Assembly (NCBI GenBank): GCA_007745635.1 | Contig: CP036272.1 | Location: 2,187,765 to 2,251,764 of the forward strand | DNA length: 64,000 nt | Source: Stieleria bergensis | Lineage (GTDB): Bacteria; Planctomycetota; Planctomycetia; Pirellulales; Pirellulaceae | Direction of reading: 5' to 3' | Shown: piece after piece, positions 1-9,566 of the stretch | Numbering within the stretch: the stretch's first letter is position 1 | Layout of the letters: every line of letters starts with the position of its first letter | Program-made: the position numbers and the translations under genes | Notes under the pieces: model-generated | The model's database searches: none | Told to the model about the DNA's origin: nothing | The model's input: the letters and a program-made list of their open reading frames with translations, nothing else

Positions 1-103
1 ACGCTGGGTTGAACGCAGCGGTCTGAGCAAGTGAAGCAAGGAGCGTCATCGTGTTGGCGTTCCATTGGCTTGGTTGAGACAAAGACCATTCATCGAAGTC
101 CAT
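1..103 (-). CDS. N-terminal fragment of an unidentified protein, cut by the window edge
   Basis: The minus strand reads an ATG at 103 followed by 34 codons without a stop up to the window edge, starting MDFDEWSLSQPSQW. A GAGG sequence lies about 8 bases upstream of the ATG, a reasonable ribosome binding site. The fragment shows no signal peptide or recognisable domain. It would be divergent from the secreted protein gene at 528. The reading frame is short, so chance openness cannot be excluded. Confidence 0.45.
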   Translation of the reverse strand, partial: MDFDEWSLSQPSQWNANTMTLLASLAQTAAFNPA

Positions 104-527
104 GGTGTTTTCCTCGCTCCGCAGGTTGACGCTTCTTGGTTGCGAACCTGGGGCTTCTGTCTTTGATTCCTTCGCCATTACCTGGAAGGGGCCGTTCTTG
201 ACGCGGTTGTCCATGCCTCTCGGGCGCTCAGTGGTTTAGTGCTTGGTTGTCTTCGTGTGAGCCCCTTTTTCACACGTTTGATGCTGCTCTGTGAAGTGTT
301 CGATCAGCGACGTCGGCGTTCGCTGTGGTGCATTGCCGTTTCGTTACAGGAGGGGTCGCTCAACGTGACAGCTGGCACCCCAGCGATGCCGCAAATGTAA
401 GACAAGTTTTTTTTCGGCTGCCCCGCCTAAGGGATTCGTTGCAACATCGTTCACTTGATGCCAGGCTGTGTTGTTTGCATGGACACCGAGGCTTCTGTTT
501 GATCGCGACTTTTTATGGGGCAATGCT
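104..527. other. intergenic region, 424 bp
   Basis: This spacer separates two apparently divergent genes and should carry both promoters. I see no convincing RNA gene, repeat or terminator. Short open frames here look like chance ones. Confidence 0.4.
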
Positions 528-1745
528 ATGGTTCAGTGCTTGTTGATGATGGCGGTTTGTTGGTGGAGTCCCTTTCAGGTCCGTTCGGCTCAGTCGCCGG
601 AGGATCACGATGATGTCCAGCGTCCTGTATTGCAGCGAGCAGAATTCGAACCGAGCGATTTGTCAGGCCCCGTCCCAGAAAAAGAGTCGCCGTCGGTTGC
701 CAATGAATCCATCGCCACTGAATCTCGACCGCGGGCTCCCGCCGGTTCGTTGAACATTGGCTTTGCCTATGATCCCGGTCAAGGCAAGTATGACGGCGCT
801 GTCGGACGGCCTGGTGATGTGTGGAACTTCGTTGACATCGGCACCACCGCCGTTGACTACCTCCGCCACGCAGATGCTAGCGGCAGTTCCGCTCGGCTCC
901 GTGTTTCCAAGTCGGATGGTGAATGGGCGGTTAAGACAGACAATCAGATCTTCCGTGGTTACATCTACCACAATTGTCAGTGTGTTGATCTGGAGGTTTC
1001 GATCCTTGATTTACAGCCCGGCCGTTACCGGGTCTTGGTCTATGCCCATGGTGATGCGGCAAATCAAAATGCTTCGATTGAAATGCAGGTTGGCGAGGAA
1101 AACTATGGACGTCGGTCGACGTCCAAAGCAGTTGACGCTGACTTTCGCTCAAGCATGCTTGTTGACGGTGTGCATTACGTCAGCTTTGAGATCCTGGTCT
1201 CAGCGGGCGAAGACGTTCGCATCACCAGCCATCGAGACGGGAGTGGCTATTCGATGTTCAACGCCATTCAATTGGTACCCATTCCGAAACCGAGTCAACA
1301 GGCACGCGTCAAACCCGCCATGCCACAGGCTCCGCAGAAGCAGATTCCCGCTGTGCTGCAGACTTTCTTCAAGGGACTGAGCAATCAAGACGCCGAAGCG
1401 ATCAACCGTGTGGTGGCCGAAAAGATGATGATTGTCAGGACCAGCGACGAAGTCGCAAGAGCGACGCTTCCCAAAGACACGCTGTTGATCAAGCCACCCA
1501 AGCGTGTTCGCAACTGGTCCTTTGCCGCGGTTCGTGACGTTGAAGTCCTGCCATCAACGACTGCAAATCGAATCGCCCATGTACGATTCGATTTGCAATT
1601 ACTTCGGGGCCCTGACGCCGACGAATTGGGGATCAAGACGCGAAGTTTCAATCGGTTGCAACCGCTGCTCAAGTACCCAGCCTCGGCGGTCATGCTCTGG
1701 CAAGAGGGGCACTGGAAGATCCAGTTATTGACGCTGCCGATCTAG
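528..1745 (+). CDS. secreted protein with a malectin-like/galactose-binding-like domain
   Basis: A protein of about 405 residues. I chose the ATG at 528 rather than an upstream in-frame start because it begins directly with a hydrophobic signal peptide ending near RSAQ and follows a GGGG stretch at 8-base spacing. Residues about 70-255 resemble the beta-sandwich ligand-binding modules common in planctomycete secreted proteins: a GFAYDPG-like opening, a GDVWN motif, a PGRYRV strand and an FNAIQLV end. After a proline-rich linker, residues about 280-405 (LQTFFKGLSNQDAEAI onward) look like an SnoaL/NTF2-like cone domain. It is likely periplasmic or surface-located. The ligand is unknown, and both domain assignments come from motif appearance only. 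Confidence 0.7.
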   Translation: MVQCLLMMAVCWWSPFQVRSAQSPEDHDDVQRPVLQRAEFEPSDLSGPVPEKESPSVANESIATESRPRAPAGSLNIGFAYDPGQGKYDGAVGRPGDVWNFVDIGTTAVDYLRHADASGSSARLRVSKSDGEWAVKTDNQIFRGYIYHNCQCVDLEVSILDLQPGRYRVLVYAHGDAANQNASIEMQVGEENYGRRSTSKAVDADFRSSMLVDGVHYVSFEILVSAGEDVRITSHRDGSGYSMFNAIQLVPIPKPSQQARVKPAMPQAPQKQIPAVLQTFFKGLSNQDAEAINRVVAEKMMIVRTSDEVARATLPKDTLLIKPPKRVRNWSFAAVRDVEVLPSTTANRIAHVRFDLQLLRGPDADELGIKTRSFNRLQPLLKYPASAVMLWQEGHWKIQLLTLPI

Positions 1746-1996
1746 TGGCCGCGCCCGCGACGACTCTCATGAACTCTCTTGGTCGCGGGGCTGTGCAGCG
1801 AACATGCTCCCCGTTTTATAGGTGGGAACGGCTTACAGGTGGGAACAATAGACCGTCAGCAGCGGGGTGGTGGTCCGGACCGGGGGGCAGGATCTTTTCG
1901 AATTCCCGCTTTGACTACACTGTCTGGCTGTGCTGGCACACGGACCGTGATCTTTGCCAGCTAAGTTCTTTCATTGTGATTGTTTGAGTGATTGAG

Positions 1997-3871
1997 ATGC
2001 GGTGTTGTTTGAGCTTGCTTGTTGGTTTGTTATCGGTGGGGTTTTCGTTCGGCCAGTTGGTGGAGACATTGCCTCCGCTGGCCGATGGAAAGTCACCTCA
2101 AGATTTCCAGCAGATGTGGAATGGCTTTGACCCACAAGCAGAGCCGCTTGAAGTAGAAGTCTTGCATCAGTGGGAAGAAGACGATGTTGTGCTCACGGTG
2201 CTGCGATATCGCGTCGGGGTCTTCAAAGGTCGAACAGCCATGCTGGCGGCCGTTTACGGGTATCCCAAAACTGCCGTGACGACGCCCATTCCAGGCTTGG
2301 TGCAGATTCATGGCGGCGGGCAATACGCCGACTACAAGGCTTGCTTGACCAATGCCAAACGTGGGTACGCGACGATCTCGTTAGCCTGGGCTGGGCGAAT
2401 CAGTGCTCCGGGATATCAGGTCAGTCCCGCTGAAGTGAAGTTGTTTTGGAACGGGCAAACCGATGCACCCAACTACCGAGTCACAACGGACTGGGGCGCA
2501 GTCGATGGCTACCATGCTCCTGGACGCAACCCACGCAATCATTTCCCAAGTGCTGGGCCTGCAGAATGGACGCTGGACAGCATTGAGTCACCACGCAACA
2601 GTGGTTGGTTCCTGTGCGCGTTGGCTGCCAGACGCGCGCTGACCTTTCTTGAGCGTCAACCTGAAGTGGATCCGCATCGTCTGGGTGTCTACGGCCATTC
2701 AATGGGTGGCAAGCTAACTGTTTTGACCTCGGTGGATCCCAGAGTCAAAGCCGCGGCACCTTCCTGTGGCGGCATCAGCGACCGCGAGAATGAAAGTGCC
2801 GTTTTTCGTGCCACACTTGGCGATGGAATAAGCCTGCAACAGATCAAGTGCCCGATCATGTTCCTGAGCCCGGCGAATGACTTTCATGGACGCATTGGTG
2901 ACTTGCCAAAATCGGTTGCGGAGCTGCAAAGCAAAGCGTGGCGTGTGACCTGTTCTCCGCACCACAATCATCAAGACACCTCTGAATATGAAGTCGCGAC
3001 ACAGTTGTGGATGGATCAGTATTTGTATGGTCGCTTCCAGATGCCTGCGACGCCGCAAACCGAGTTGCAGCTTGAAACCGAGGATTCGATTCCGCGTTTG
3101 ACGATCAAGCCCGATGTCGGACACAAAGTCCTGGGCGTTGATGTGTATTACACGTTCGACGGCAAAGCCAATGAGGGACCACAGGATCGACTCGACACCA
3201 TGCATCGTTTTTGGCATCATGCGTCAGCAACCCAACAAGGTGACCAATGGGTTGCTCAAGTGCCGCTGACGACCACTGAGAAACCGCTGTGGGTGTATGC
3301 CAATGTTCGCTATCCGCTTGAGCAGAAGATCACTGCTGCGGGATACTACTATGGGATCTACGAAGCGGATCAGTTCAACCTGTCGTCTCTGATCACTAGG
3401 GTGCCCGCTGAAACCTTGGTTGCCGCAAAGGCCAAGGTGACTTTGATGCCTACCAGCTTGATCGATGATTTTCAAACGAGTTGGCAACATGACTGGTTTG
3501 CCTATCGCGAGCCAAACTGGGCGAAAACAACCAACAAGTTACGTGACTTGCGATGGCAACCGCCAAAGGATGCTCAGCTTGTGCTGGAGGCTTCTTCTCC
3601 GCAGCCAAATCAGTTGGTGCTCTTGATGGACCAGTACGCCGCAGTGGTCAAATTTGCAGGCGGCAATGAAAAGCAGGAGTTTGTGTTCAAGCCGAGCGAT
3701 TTCAAGAACCATGACGGTGAACGTTTGGCCCATTGGAACGAAGTGCGGACGCTTAAATTGAGTCCGGCAGAACGCTTGCGACCGGGGCGGGGATCTCAGG
3801 ATCCCGCAACGCTGTTGGGCGGGCAGTGGAAAGGTGACTCACCCACCTTTCACGAGCTGCGTTGGGAGTGA
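1997..3871 (+). CDS. secreted alpha/beta hydrolase, acetylxylan-esterase/dienelactone-hydrolase-like
   Basis: About 624 residues. The frame opens with GTG at 1988, but the ATG at 1997 leads straight into a signal peptide (MRCCLSLLVGLLSVGFSFG). The hydrolase fold shows an oxyanion region LVQIHGGGQYADY and a nucleophile elbow GHSMGGK with Ser about 235. An HHNHQDTSEYE segment may hold the catalytic His. A C-terminal part beyond about residue 360 looks like a beta-rich accessory region. Proteins of this type in planctomycetes deacetylate or cleave polysaccharide esters; the substrate here is unknown. The gene stands alone, followed by two copies of a hairpin repeat. Confidence 0.75.
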   Translation: MRCCLSLLVGLLSVGFSFGQLVETLPPLADGKSPQDFQQMWNGFDPQAEPLEVEVLHQWEEDDVVLTVLRYRVGVFKGRTAMLAAVYGYPKTAVTTPIPGLVQIHGGGQYADYKACLTNAKRGYATISLAWAGRISAPGYQVSPAEVKLFWNGQTDAPNYRVTTDWGAVDGYHAPGRNPRNHFPSAGPAEWTLDSIESPRNSGWFLCALAARRALTFLERQPEVDPHRLGVYGHSMGGKLTVLTSVDPRVKAAAPSCGGISDRENESAVFRATLGDGISLQQIKCPIMFLSPANDFHGRIGDLPKSVAELQSKAWRVTCSPHHNHQDTSEYEVATQLWMDQYLYGRFQMPATPQTELQLETEDSIPRLTIKPDVGHKVLGVDVYYTFDGKANEGPQDRLDTMHRFWHHASATQQGDQWVAQVPLTTTEKPLWVYANVRYPLEQKITAAGYYYGIYEADQFNLSSLITRVPAETLVAAKAKVTLMPTSLIDDFQTSWQHDWFAYREPNWAKTTNKLRDLRWQPPKDAQLVLEASSPQPNQLVLLMDQYAAVVKFAGGNEKQEFVFKPSDFKNHDGERLAHWNEVRTLKLSPAERLRPGRGSQDPATLLGGQWKGDSPTFHELRWE

Positions 3872-3885
3872 TCGGGGTTCGTTCG

Positions 3886-3941
3886 TAGGGTGCCGTGCTT
3901 GCACCACCGATTGCTCAGTAGGGTGCCGTGCTTGCACCACC
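3886..3941. repeat. two copies of a 23-bp hairpin repeat
   Basis: A 23-bp sequence starting TAGGGTGCCGTGC occurs at 3886-3908 and again at 3919-3941. Each copy contains the inverted repeat GGTGC-7-GCACC. Related hairpins occur at 15794 and 41231. It lies between two convergent genes and may act as a transcription stop or be a REP-like dispersed element. Confidence 0.7.
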
Positions 3942-3980
3942 AAGTAACACGCACGCTACGTTGCTGTGGTGTGATCGGGG

Positions 3981-5426
3981 TTAGGCGATGATGGGTTCAA
4001 TGGGGTGACCGAATTCTTTTTCGAGTCGCTTGCGGCCGGGGATGGCCAGGTCCCTGGAGTTGAGGCCCAGTTGATGTAGCAGTGTGGCGTGAATGTCGGT
4101 GACGTAGTGGCGATCTTCAACGGCATGGAAACCGATTTCGTCGGTCGCCCCGTGAGCCAGGCCGCCTTTGATTCCGCCGCCAGCCATCCAAACCGAAAAG
4201 CCATAGGGATGATGATCGCGGCCGGTTCCTTTTTGTGCTCCTGGCGTGCGGCCAAATTCGGTCGCCCAGACGACGATGGTCTCGTCCAGCAGACCGCGTT
4301 GTTTCAAATCAGACAGCAGGGCGCCGATGGGTTGGTCAACTTGTTTGCAAAGTCGACTGTGGCTGGACTTTAGGCCGCTGTGAGCATCCCACTGCCCTGC
4401 TCCGCCGTTGCTGCCATGGTAGACCTGCACAAAACGAACACCACGTTCGACCAACCGCCGCGCGGCCAGCATCTGTTGTCCAAAGGTCTTGGTTTCTTTT
4501 TGATTCAGCCCATACATTTCCTGCGTCTGTTGCGTTTCGTCTTGAAAGCGAACGATTTCTGGCACCGCCATTTGCATTCGAAAGGCCAATTCATAAGAAC
4601 GCATGCGAGCGCGGATGGCTTGGTCGTCAGGGTACTGTTGGGCAGTGATGGTGTTGAGTTTCCGCAACAAGTCAAACTCGCCGCGCTGTTCTTCCAGCGA
4701 CACCTCTTTAGGAGGTTTGGCAAACGGGAGCGGATTGGCTGGATCGATCTTCAGCGGAATGCCATCGTACTGCGGACCAAGGTAGTTGGCACGATGCGCT
4801 TCGACACCTCCACAGCAGTCCGCCACGGGGGTTCCCATCACGACGAACTTCGGTAGGTTTTCGTTCAATGATCCGAGGCCATAATTGACCCAGGATCCGA
4901 TGGTGGGAAAGAAGCCATCAACGCGGTGTCGGCCCGTGTGAAACTGGAGCTGGGCGCCATGGTTGCTGTCTTCTGTCCAGACCGATCGGATCAGGCACAA
5001 GTCGTCAGCACGCTTGGCAACATGAGGCCACCAATCGCTGATCTCTAATCCGCTTTGCCCGTGTTTCTGAAAGCCAACTTGCAGCGGATAGATCTCTTTG
5101 CGAATGAATCCATTATTGGGGTCAAAGGCAACGACGCGTTCGTTTGCCAAGAATGGCGACTTTAGAACCGGGGCATAGGGCGATTCGTCAATTGTCTTGC
5201 CCGCATGCTGATTGAGTTCAGGCTTGGGATCAAAGGATTCCATATGGCTGGTGCCGCCGATCATAAACAGCCAAATCACATTCTTTGCCTTGGGCGCAAC
5301 CTTGGCAACCTCAGCGGCAATGGCTGTTTGCTGGTCTTGCTCTAGCATGCCTGCAGCAGCAATGGATCCAAAGCCAAGCCCCAGATCGCGTAAGAATGAT
5401 CGTCGAGTGGAATCGAAGGCATGCAT
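3981..5426 (-). CDS. DUF1501 family secreted protein, Tat signal
   Basis: 481 residues, the usual length of planctomycete DUF1501 proteins. The N-terminus has a twin-arginine signal ([14 protein letters not shown]) and a hydrophobic AAAGML segment. Typical family motifs follow: [22 protein letters not shown] near residue 50 (shown in part), a [11 protein letters not shown] segment, [16 protein letters not shown] near residue 320, and [14 protein letters not shown] near 370. The fold is alkaline phosphatase/sulfatase-like. Its start lies 53 bp after the PSCyt1/DUF1553 gene stop, so the two are probably co-transcribed, the standard pairing in this phylum. The biochemical role is not established. 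Confidence 0.9.
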   Translation of the reverse strand: MHAFDSTRRSFLRDLGLGFGSIAAAGMLEQDQQTAIAAEVAKVAPKAKNVIWLFMIGGTSHMESFDPKPELNQHAGKTIDESPYAPVLKSPFLANERVVAFDPNNGFIRKEIYPLQVGFQKHGQSGLEISDWWPHVAKRADDLCLIRSVWTEDSNHGAQLQFHTGRHRVDGFFPTIGSWVNYGLGSLNENLPKFVVMGTPVADCCGGVEAHRANYLGPQYDGIPLKIDPANPLPFAKPPKEVSLEEQRGEFDLLRKLNTITAQQYPDDQAIRARMRSYELAFRMQMAVPEIVRFQDETQQTQEMYGLNQKETKTFGQQMLAARRLVERGVRFVQVYHGSNGGAGQWDAHSGLKSSHSRLCKQVDQPIGALLSDLKQRGLLDETIVVWATEFGRTPGAQKGTGRDHHPYGFSVWMAGGGIKGGLAHGATDEIGFHAVEDRHYVTDIHATLLHQLGLNSRDLAIPGRKRLEKEFGHPIEPIIA

Positions 5427-5479
5427 GGTTTCGTTGCCTGATGTGTCGTGTGCAGCAGGGGTGGTTTGCCAACCATGCG

Positions 5480-8149
5480 CTAACGCACGGTGATGAAGTC
5501 GTTGTGGTTGATCAGAGCATGAACCAAGTTTTCTTTGGCTCGTTGTTCGGGTTCGCTCGAGGCTGGGATGTCGGCTTTGGCCGTGCCTCCCAAAAGGGTT
5601 CTGGTGGAACCCTTGAGCAGTTCCGTTTGGTCGCTCAGGAATTCCTGGCAGGCGGTGATTTCTGCGGAGGCCGCCTGCCGGCCAAGAATCGTTTCGAAGG
5701 CCAGTGCGATGAAGCTATCGTCCGCTTCTGAATCCTTTGCGTCCTGAACCAGTTGGCCAGCCAGCTTGCGAGCTTGTGACCACGCGAGGTTGCTGTTGGC
5801 GAGCGACAAGGCTTGCTGAGGCACGATGCTGTTGCTGCGCCGGTAGCATTCGTTCGGTCCCGCGCCATCGAAGAGAACCAGCATCGTCATCTGTTTTTCA
5901 TAGGCGTGGCGAAAGTACAGGCTGCGTCGCGGTTTGGTTTGGCCTTGGCTGTGATCCAGGTCGGGGCCGCCGGTGGTGGTGTCCAGGCTGCCGGCAATGT
6001 GCAGCACGCTGTCGCGAATCGCCTCCGCCTCCAAACGCCGGACGTTGGCACGCCAATAAAACTTGTTCTCAGGATCAAGCTGCCGATTGGATTCTGCCAC
6101 CGATTCTGCTGACGATGAAGCGCGTTGGTAGGCATCACTGGTCACGATCAGCCGGTGCACGTGTTTCATGCTCCAGTTGTGAGCGGTCAGTTCGGTCGCC
6201 AAAAAGTCCAGCACGTGCTGCTGCTGCGGCGGCGGTGATCGCAGTCCAAAGTCGAACGTGTTTTCGACCAAAGCTTGACCGAAGTGCCAGCGCCAAAGGT
6301 GGTTGACGGCAACGCGAGCGGTCAACGGATTCTCTTCACTAGCAATCCAGTTGGCCAACGCCAAGCGACGACCGGTCGACTGCTTGGGGTAAGCTTTGCC
6401 AACGGAGGAGTACTTGGCATCGGTTTTCTTGGCTTCGTTGGTTGCCTTGGTCAACTGCTGCTCTGCATTGTCGACGGCTTTCCTGGCGTTCTTGATTGCC
6501 GTTTCCTGTTTCTTTTCGTCCTCGTTGTCATTCGTGGTCACACTGGCGAGTTGTTGTTGCTTTTCAGCCAGTTCTCGCTTGGCTTTGGCGACACGGTATC
6601 GGCGTTCGGCGGCGGCGGCGGATTGGGCGAGTTCGTTGGGGGCGGTGGACGGGGCCTGTTGAACGCCATACAGGGCTTTGTCGCCATACAGGGCTTTGTC
6701 GGCGGCCCAGCGAGCTTGCAGCGAAAGCAACTCCTGGCGAGCCTCTTCTCGCTTCAATTCCACGATCGAGGGTTCGTCGGATTGGGAGTCCTTCGCCGCT
6801 TGGGGTGGCTGTTGTTCGAGCTTGGTGAGCTTGTCTTGCGCTTGCTTGATCGCTTCCGCTTCCACGTACGGTTTTAAGGCAGGGAAGATGGCTTGTGCTG
6901 GCAGAGAAACCGGGACGGAGTTTAGTTCGCTTTGAAAGACTGCTGGCAGTGCCGCCGTAACAGGAGACTCTTTGTCGTAATGCTTTTCATTGCCAGCGAT
7001 GTAGAGAAAGGTCTTGGCGTCCGGTTGGGAGTCATAGACTCGTGGGATTCCTGCGGCATTTAAGTTTGGTTGGCCGGGCAATCGGAACGTCCGAACATGG
7101 TGTGGTTCAAAGATCGCCCGCATGGCATAGTATTCGTGCTGGGTGAGCGGATCGTATTTGTGATCATGGCACCGGGCGCAGTTGATCGTGGTGGCCAAGA
7201 AGGCTTTGCTGGTGTGTTCGACGGTCGCGTCTAGCCAGATGTTGCGATTGCTGTTGTGGTAGTTGCGAGCCAAGAACCCGGTTGCTCGCAGGACTTGAGG
7301 GTCCTGTGGGGCCAGTTCGTCACCGGCGATCATTTCCACGACCATGCGGTTGTAAGCTTTGTCTTCATTGATCGATTCAATGATCCAGTCGCGCCAGTGC
7401 CAGATGTGTCGTTGGCTGCCACGGAGCTGATTCTTGTAGCCGCTCCAATCGCTGTAACGCCACACATCCATCCAGTGCCGGGCCCAGCGTTCGCCATGAC
7501 GTGGGCTATTGAGTAACTCGTTGACAAGTGACTGGTAGGCATCAGCCGAGTCATTGTTGACAAATGCCGCGACTTGCTGTGGTGTCGGTGGCAGGCCAAT
7601 CAGGTCAAAGTACAGTCGCCGCACCAAGTTGTGTTTGGAAGCGGGGCCCAGGGGTTTCACGCCCGCCTGCTGTTGCGTGCGAAGGATCAACTGATCGATT
7701 GGATTGACGCTCGAGGCCTCCAGTCCGGCGGGGGACTGTGGCAGTTGATAGGCCCAGTGGTCCTCCGGGCGACTGGGGATGGGTTCGTCATCGGGCGCGC
7801 TCAGACCTTCGTTGATCCATTGTTTGAGCAGTTGAATTTGTTCGTCGGTTAGCTTCTCGCCTTCACCTTCGGGCGGCATTCGCAGGTCGGGATCCGCGCT
7901 GCTGACGCGTTCGATCAGATCGCTTTTCTCAGCTTGACCAGAGACAACCGCCTGGGAGTCGCGAATCAATGCAGCGGCGTCGAATCGAAGTTCAGCTTCC
8001 TGTTTAAGGGCACCATGGCAAGCGCTGCATTTCTCATGCAACAGTGGCTTGATGTCACGCTGGTAGTCCACATCAGCGGAAGCCGGGACAGGGCTGATCA
8101 GAAGGGTCCCAATCAACGCAGGGGCCAAAGCGTGCCAATACGCTCGCAT
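5480..8149 (-). CDS. PSCyt1/DUF1549/DUF1553 secreted cytochrome-like protein
   Basis: About 889 residues from the ATG at 8149. This start begins a signal peptide ([17 protein letters not shown]), while the longer frame to 8368 adds 73 residues of non-conserved sequence. The PSCyt1 c-type haem motif CSACH is at residues 41-45. DUF1549 follows ([13 protein letters not shown], then [13 protein letters not shown]) and includes the conserved [11 protein letters not shown] motif. A long Lys/Gln/Glu-rich coiled-coil region lies around residues 430-600, then DUF1553 ([18 protein letters not shown] onward). It is presumably periplasmic and works with the DUF1501 protein encoded just downstream. Confidence 0.9.
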   Translation of the reverse strand: MRAYWHALAPALIGTLLISPVPASADVDYQRDIKPLLHEKCSACHGALKQEAELRFDAAALIRDSQAVVSGQAEKSDLIERVSSADPDLRMPPEGEGEKLTDEQIQLLKQWINEGLSAPDDEPIPSRPEDHWAYQLPQSPAGLEASSVNPIDQLILRTQQQAGVKPLGPASKHNLVRRLYFDLIGLPPTPQQVAAFVNNDSADAYQSLVNELLNSPRHGERWARHWMDVWRYSDWSGYKNQLRGSQRHIWHWRDWIIESINEDKAYNRMVVEMIAGDELAPQDPQVLRATGFLARNYHNSNRNIWLDATVEHTSKAFLATTINCARCHDHKYDPLTQHEYYAMRAIFEPHHVRTFRLPGQPNLNAAGIPRVYDSQPDAKTFLYIAGNEKHYDKESPVTAALPAVFQSELNSVPVSLPAQAIFPALKPYVEAEAIKQAQDKLTKLEQQPPQAAKDSQSDEPSIVELKREEARQELLSLQARWAADKALYGDKALYGVQQAPSTAPNELAQSAAAAERRYRVAKAKRELAEKQQQLASVTTNDNEDEKKQETAIKNARKAVDNAEQQLTKATNEAKKTDAKYSSVGKAYPKQSTGRRLALANWIASEENPLTARVAVNHLWRWHFGQALVENTFDFGLRSPPPQQQHVLDFLATELTAHNWSMKHVHRLIVTSDAYQRASSSAESVAESNRQLDPENKFYWRANVRRLEAEAIRDSVLHIAGSLDTTTGGPDLDHSQGQTKPRRSLYFRHAYEKQMTMLVLFDGAGPNECYRRSNSIVPQQALSLANSNLAWSQARKLAGQLVQDAKDSEADDSFIALAFETILGRQAASAEITACQEFLSDQTELLKGSTRTLLGGTAKADIPASSEPEQRAKENLVHALINHNDFITVR
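6664..6699 (-). repeat. 18-bp in-frame tandem duplication
   Basis: The sequence CGCCATACAGGGCTTTGT occurs twice in a row within the PSCyt1/DUF1553 gene. It duplicates six residues (DKALYG) in the coiled-coil region without shifting the frame. Confidence 0.85.
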
Positions 8150-8381
8150 GATGATTCTTGGAGAAGAGAGGTAGGTCAGCGGGCAGGAGGGAACCACCAA
8201 CATACCAGTTTGGCGGTACAGACGGGGCCTCGCCAGCGTCGGAGAGCGAGATGAACAGGCCTTTACGGTGCTGATGGTTCCCTTGATTGGCTTTAGCGGG
8301 GCGATCCATCCGGGTGCCTTGACGAGTGTTTTTCCGGCGTTTAGTTTTCGCATAAGAGTTCGAAACATTCTGGAACCTTAC

Positions 8382-8398
8382 TATTAGGAAAGCTAATA
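8382..8398. promoter_or_regulatory. LysR-type dyad, probable autoregulatory site
   Basis: A perfect inverted repeat TATTAG-5-CTAATA lies 5 bp before the LysR frame. It contains TTAG-5-CTAA, which satisfies the T-N11-A consensus for LysR-family binding. Its position over the ribosome-binding region suggests the regulator controls its own expression, possibly along with the divergent operon that starts at 8149. Binding is inferred. Confidence 0.55.
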
Positions 8399-8403
8399 AA
8401 GCT

Positions 8404-9381
8404 TTGAGGCTTGTGCAACTTCGTGCTTTGGAAATTTTTAGTGATGTCGCCCAGCGGCGCAGCTTTTCCAAGGCGGCCGATGCGCACGGCATTTCGCAGA
8501 GCGCCGTCAGTCAGGCGATGCATCATCTGGAGGATTCTCTGGGTGTGCAGTTGATTGACCGATCCACTCGGCCGTTATCATTGACGGCGTCTGGGGAGGT
8601 GTTTCACCAGGGGTTGCAAGACGTGCTGGTGCGAATCCGTCGACTGAAGGACGAGGTGTTAGCGGTTGCCAGCGGAGTCAGTGGGCTACTGCATGTCGCG
8701 TCGATCTATTCGGTCGGACTGAGTTACATGCCAGAGGCTCAGGCGGAGTTCCTGAAGCGTTTTCCTGATGTTGAAGTGCAGATTGGTTTTGGACGAAACG
8801 AAGCGGTTTTAGAAGACGTCATCAGTGGCCAAGCAGAGCTTGGCTTGGTGAGTTTTCCTCGGAGCACCAAAGAGTTGATCGCGGTGCCTTGGCAGAAAGA
8901 GCCGTTGAAACTGGTCTGTGCCCCACAGCATCGATTGGCTGCGAAGTCTGAGGTAACCCTTCAAGACATGAACGGCATTGAGATGATTGGGTTTGACCAG
9001 AGTTTAGAGCTCCGGCAAATGATTGACGCTCGGCTAAAAGAGTTGGGAGTCAAGGTGCTGGTGCGAAATGAGTTTGACAATGCAGATTCGTTGGTGCGTG
9101 CAATTCAGGCGAGCAACGGAATTGGATTGTTACCCGAGGCAGCGGTTCGTCGCGAGACGGCCCATGGTTCGCTGCGGGTGGTGGCTTGTCGAGAGCTTTG
9201 CATGACTCGGCCGCTGGGCATCGTTTATCGACGTCTTCAGCGCCCTAGTCAAGCTGGATATGAGTTTGCATCGATGTTGCTTGGGCGTCCGTTGGAACCG
9301 GATCGCGAAAAACGCAGCAGCGGGCATCGCAAATCGCTTGCCGAATCGGATTCCTCCAGCGGCACTTCGGTGGTTGCCTGA
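8404..9381 (+). CDS. LysR family transcriptional regulator
   Basis: 325 residues, normal for LysR proteins. The winged helix-turn-helix fills about residues 5-65 (RSFSKAADAHGISQSAVSQ is the recognition part). The periplasmic-binding-protein-like effector domain runs from about 95 to 300. The frame can start at TTG 8404 or GTG 8413; the GTG gives the family-typical beginning MQLRALEIF, while AGGAAAG upstream is better spaced for TTG. It is divergent from the PSCyt1-DUF1501 operon, the usual arrangement for a LysR regulator and its target. The effector is unknown. Confidence 0.88.
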   Translation: MRLVQLRALEIFSDVAQRRSFSKAADAHGISQSAVSQAMHHLEDSLGVQLIDRSTRPLSLTASGEVFHQGLQDVLVRIRRLKDEVLAVASGVSGLLHVASIYSVGLSYMPEAQAEFLKRFPDVEVQIGFGRNEAVLEDVISGQAELGLVSFPRSTKELIAVPWQKEPLKLVCAPQHRLAAKSEVTLQDMNGIEMIGFDQSLELRQMIDARLKELGVKVLVRNEFDNADSLVRAIQASNGIGLLPEAAVRRETAHGSLRVVACRELCMTRPLGIVYRRLQRPSQAGYEFASMLLGRPLEPDREKRSSGHRKSLAESDSSSGTSVVA

Positions 9382-9391
9382 GCAAACCGGC

Positions 9392-9413
9392 AAACGCATT
9401 GAAGCGTTTTTTT
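9392..9413 (+). terminator. rho-independent terminator after the LysR gene
   Basis: The stem AAACGC/GCGTTT with a six-base loop runs into a T tract, 10 bases after the stop codon. Confidence 0.7.
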
Positions 9414-9566
9414 CCAAGACAGCGACGACCTGAATCACAGCCGAATCCTCCATCCTCCATTCCTAATCCCCCATCACGCGTTCTTCACCAGCGTTAGGTT
9501 GCTCCACCGGAAAACGGGGCCGCAGCTGATGCGAACGCAGACCTAAGAATTGACATTGCGACTGCC

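Noticed and set aside
325..546. small open frame before the first secreted protein
   Set aside because: It overlaps the signal-peptide start of the real gene and has no recognisable sequence.
1745..1987. short open frame between the first two genes
   Set aside because: No ribosome site or family resemblance; it fills an intergenic gap by chance.
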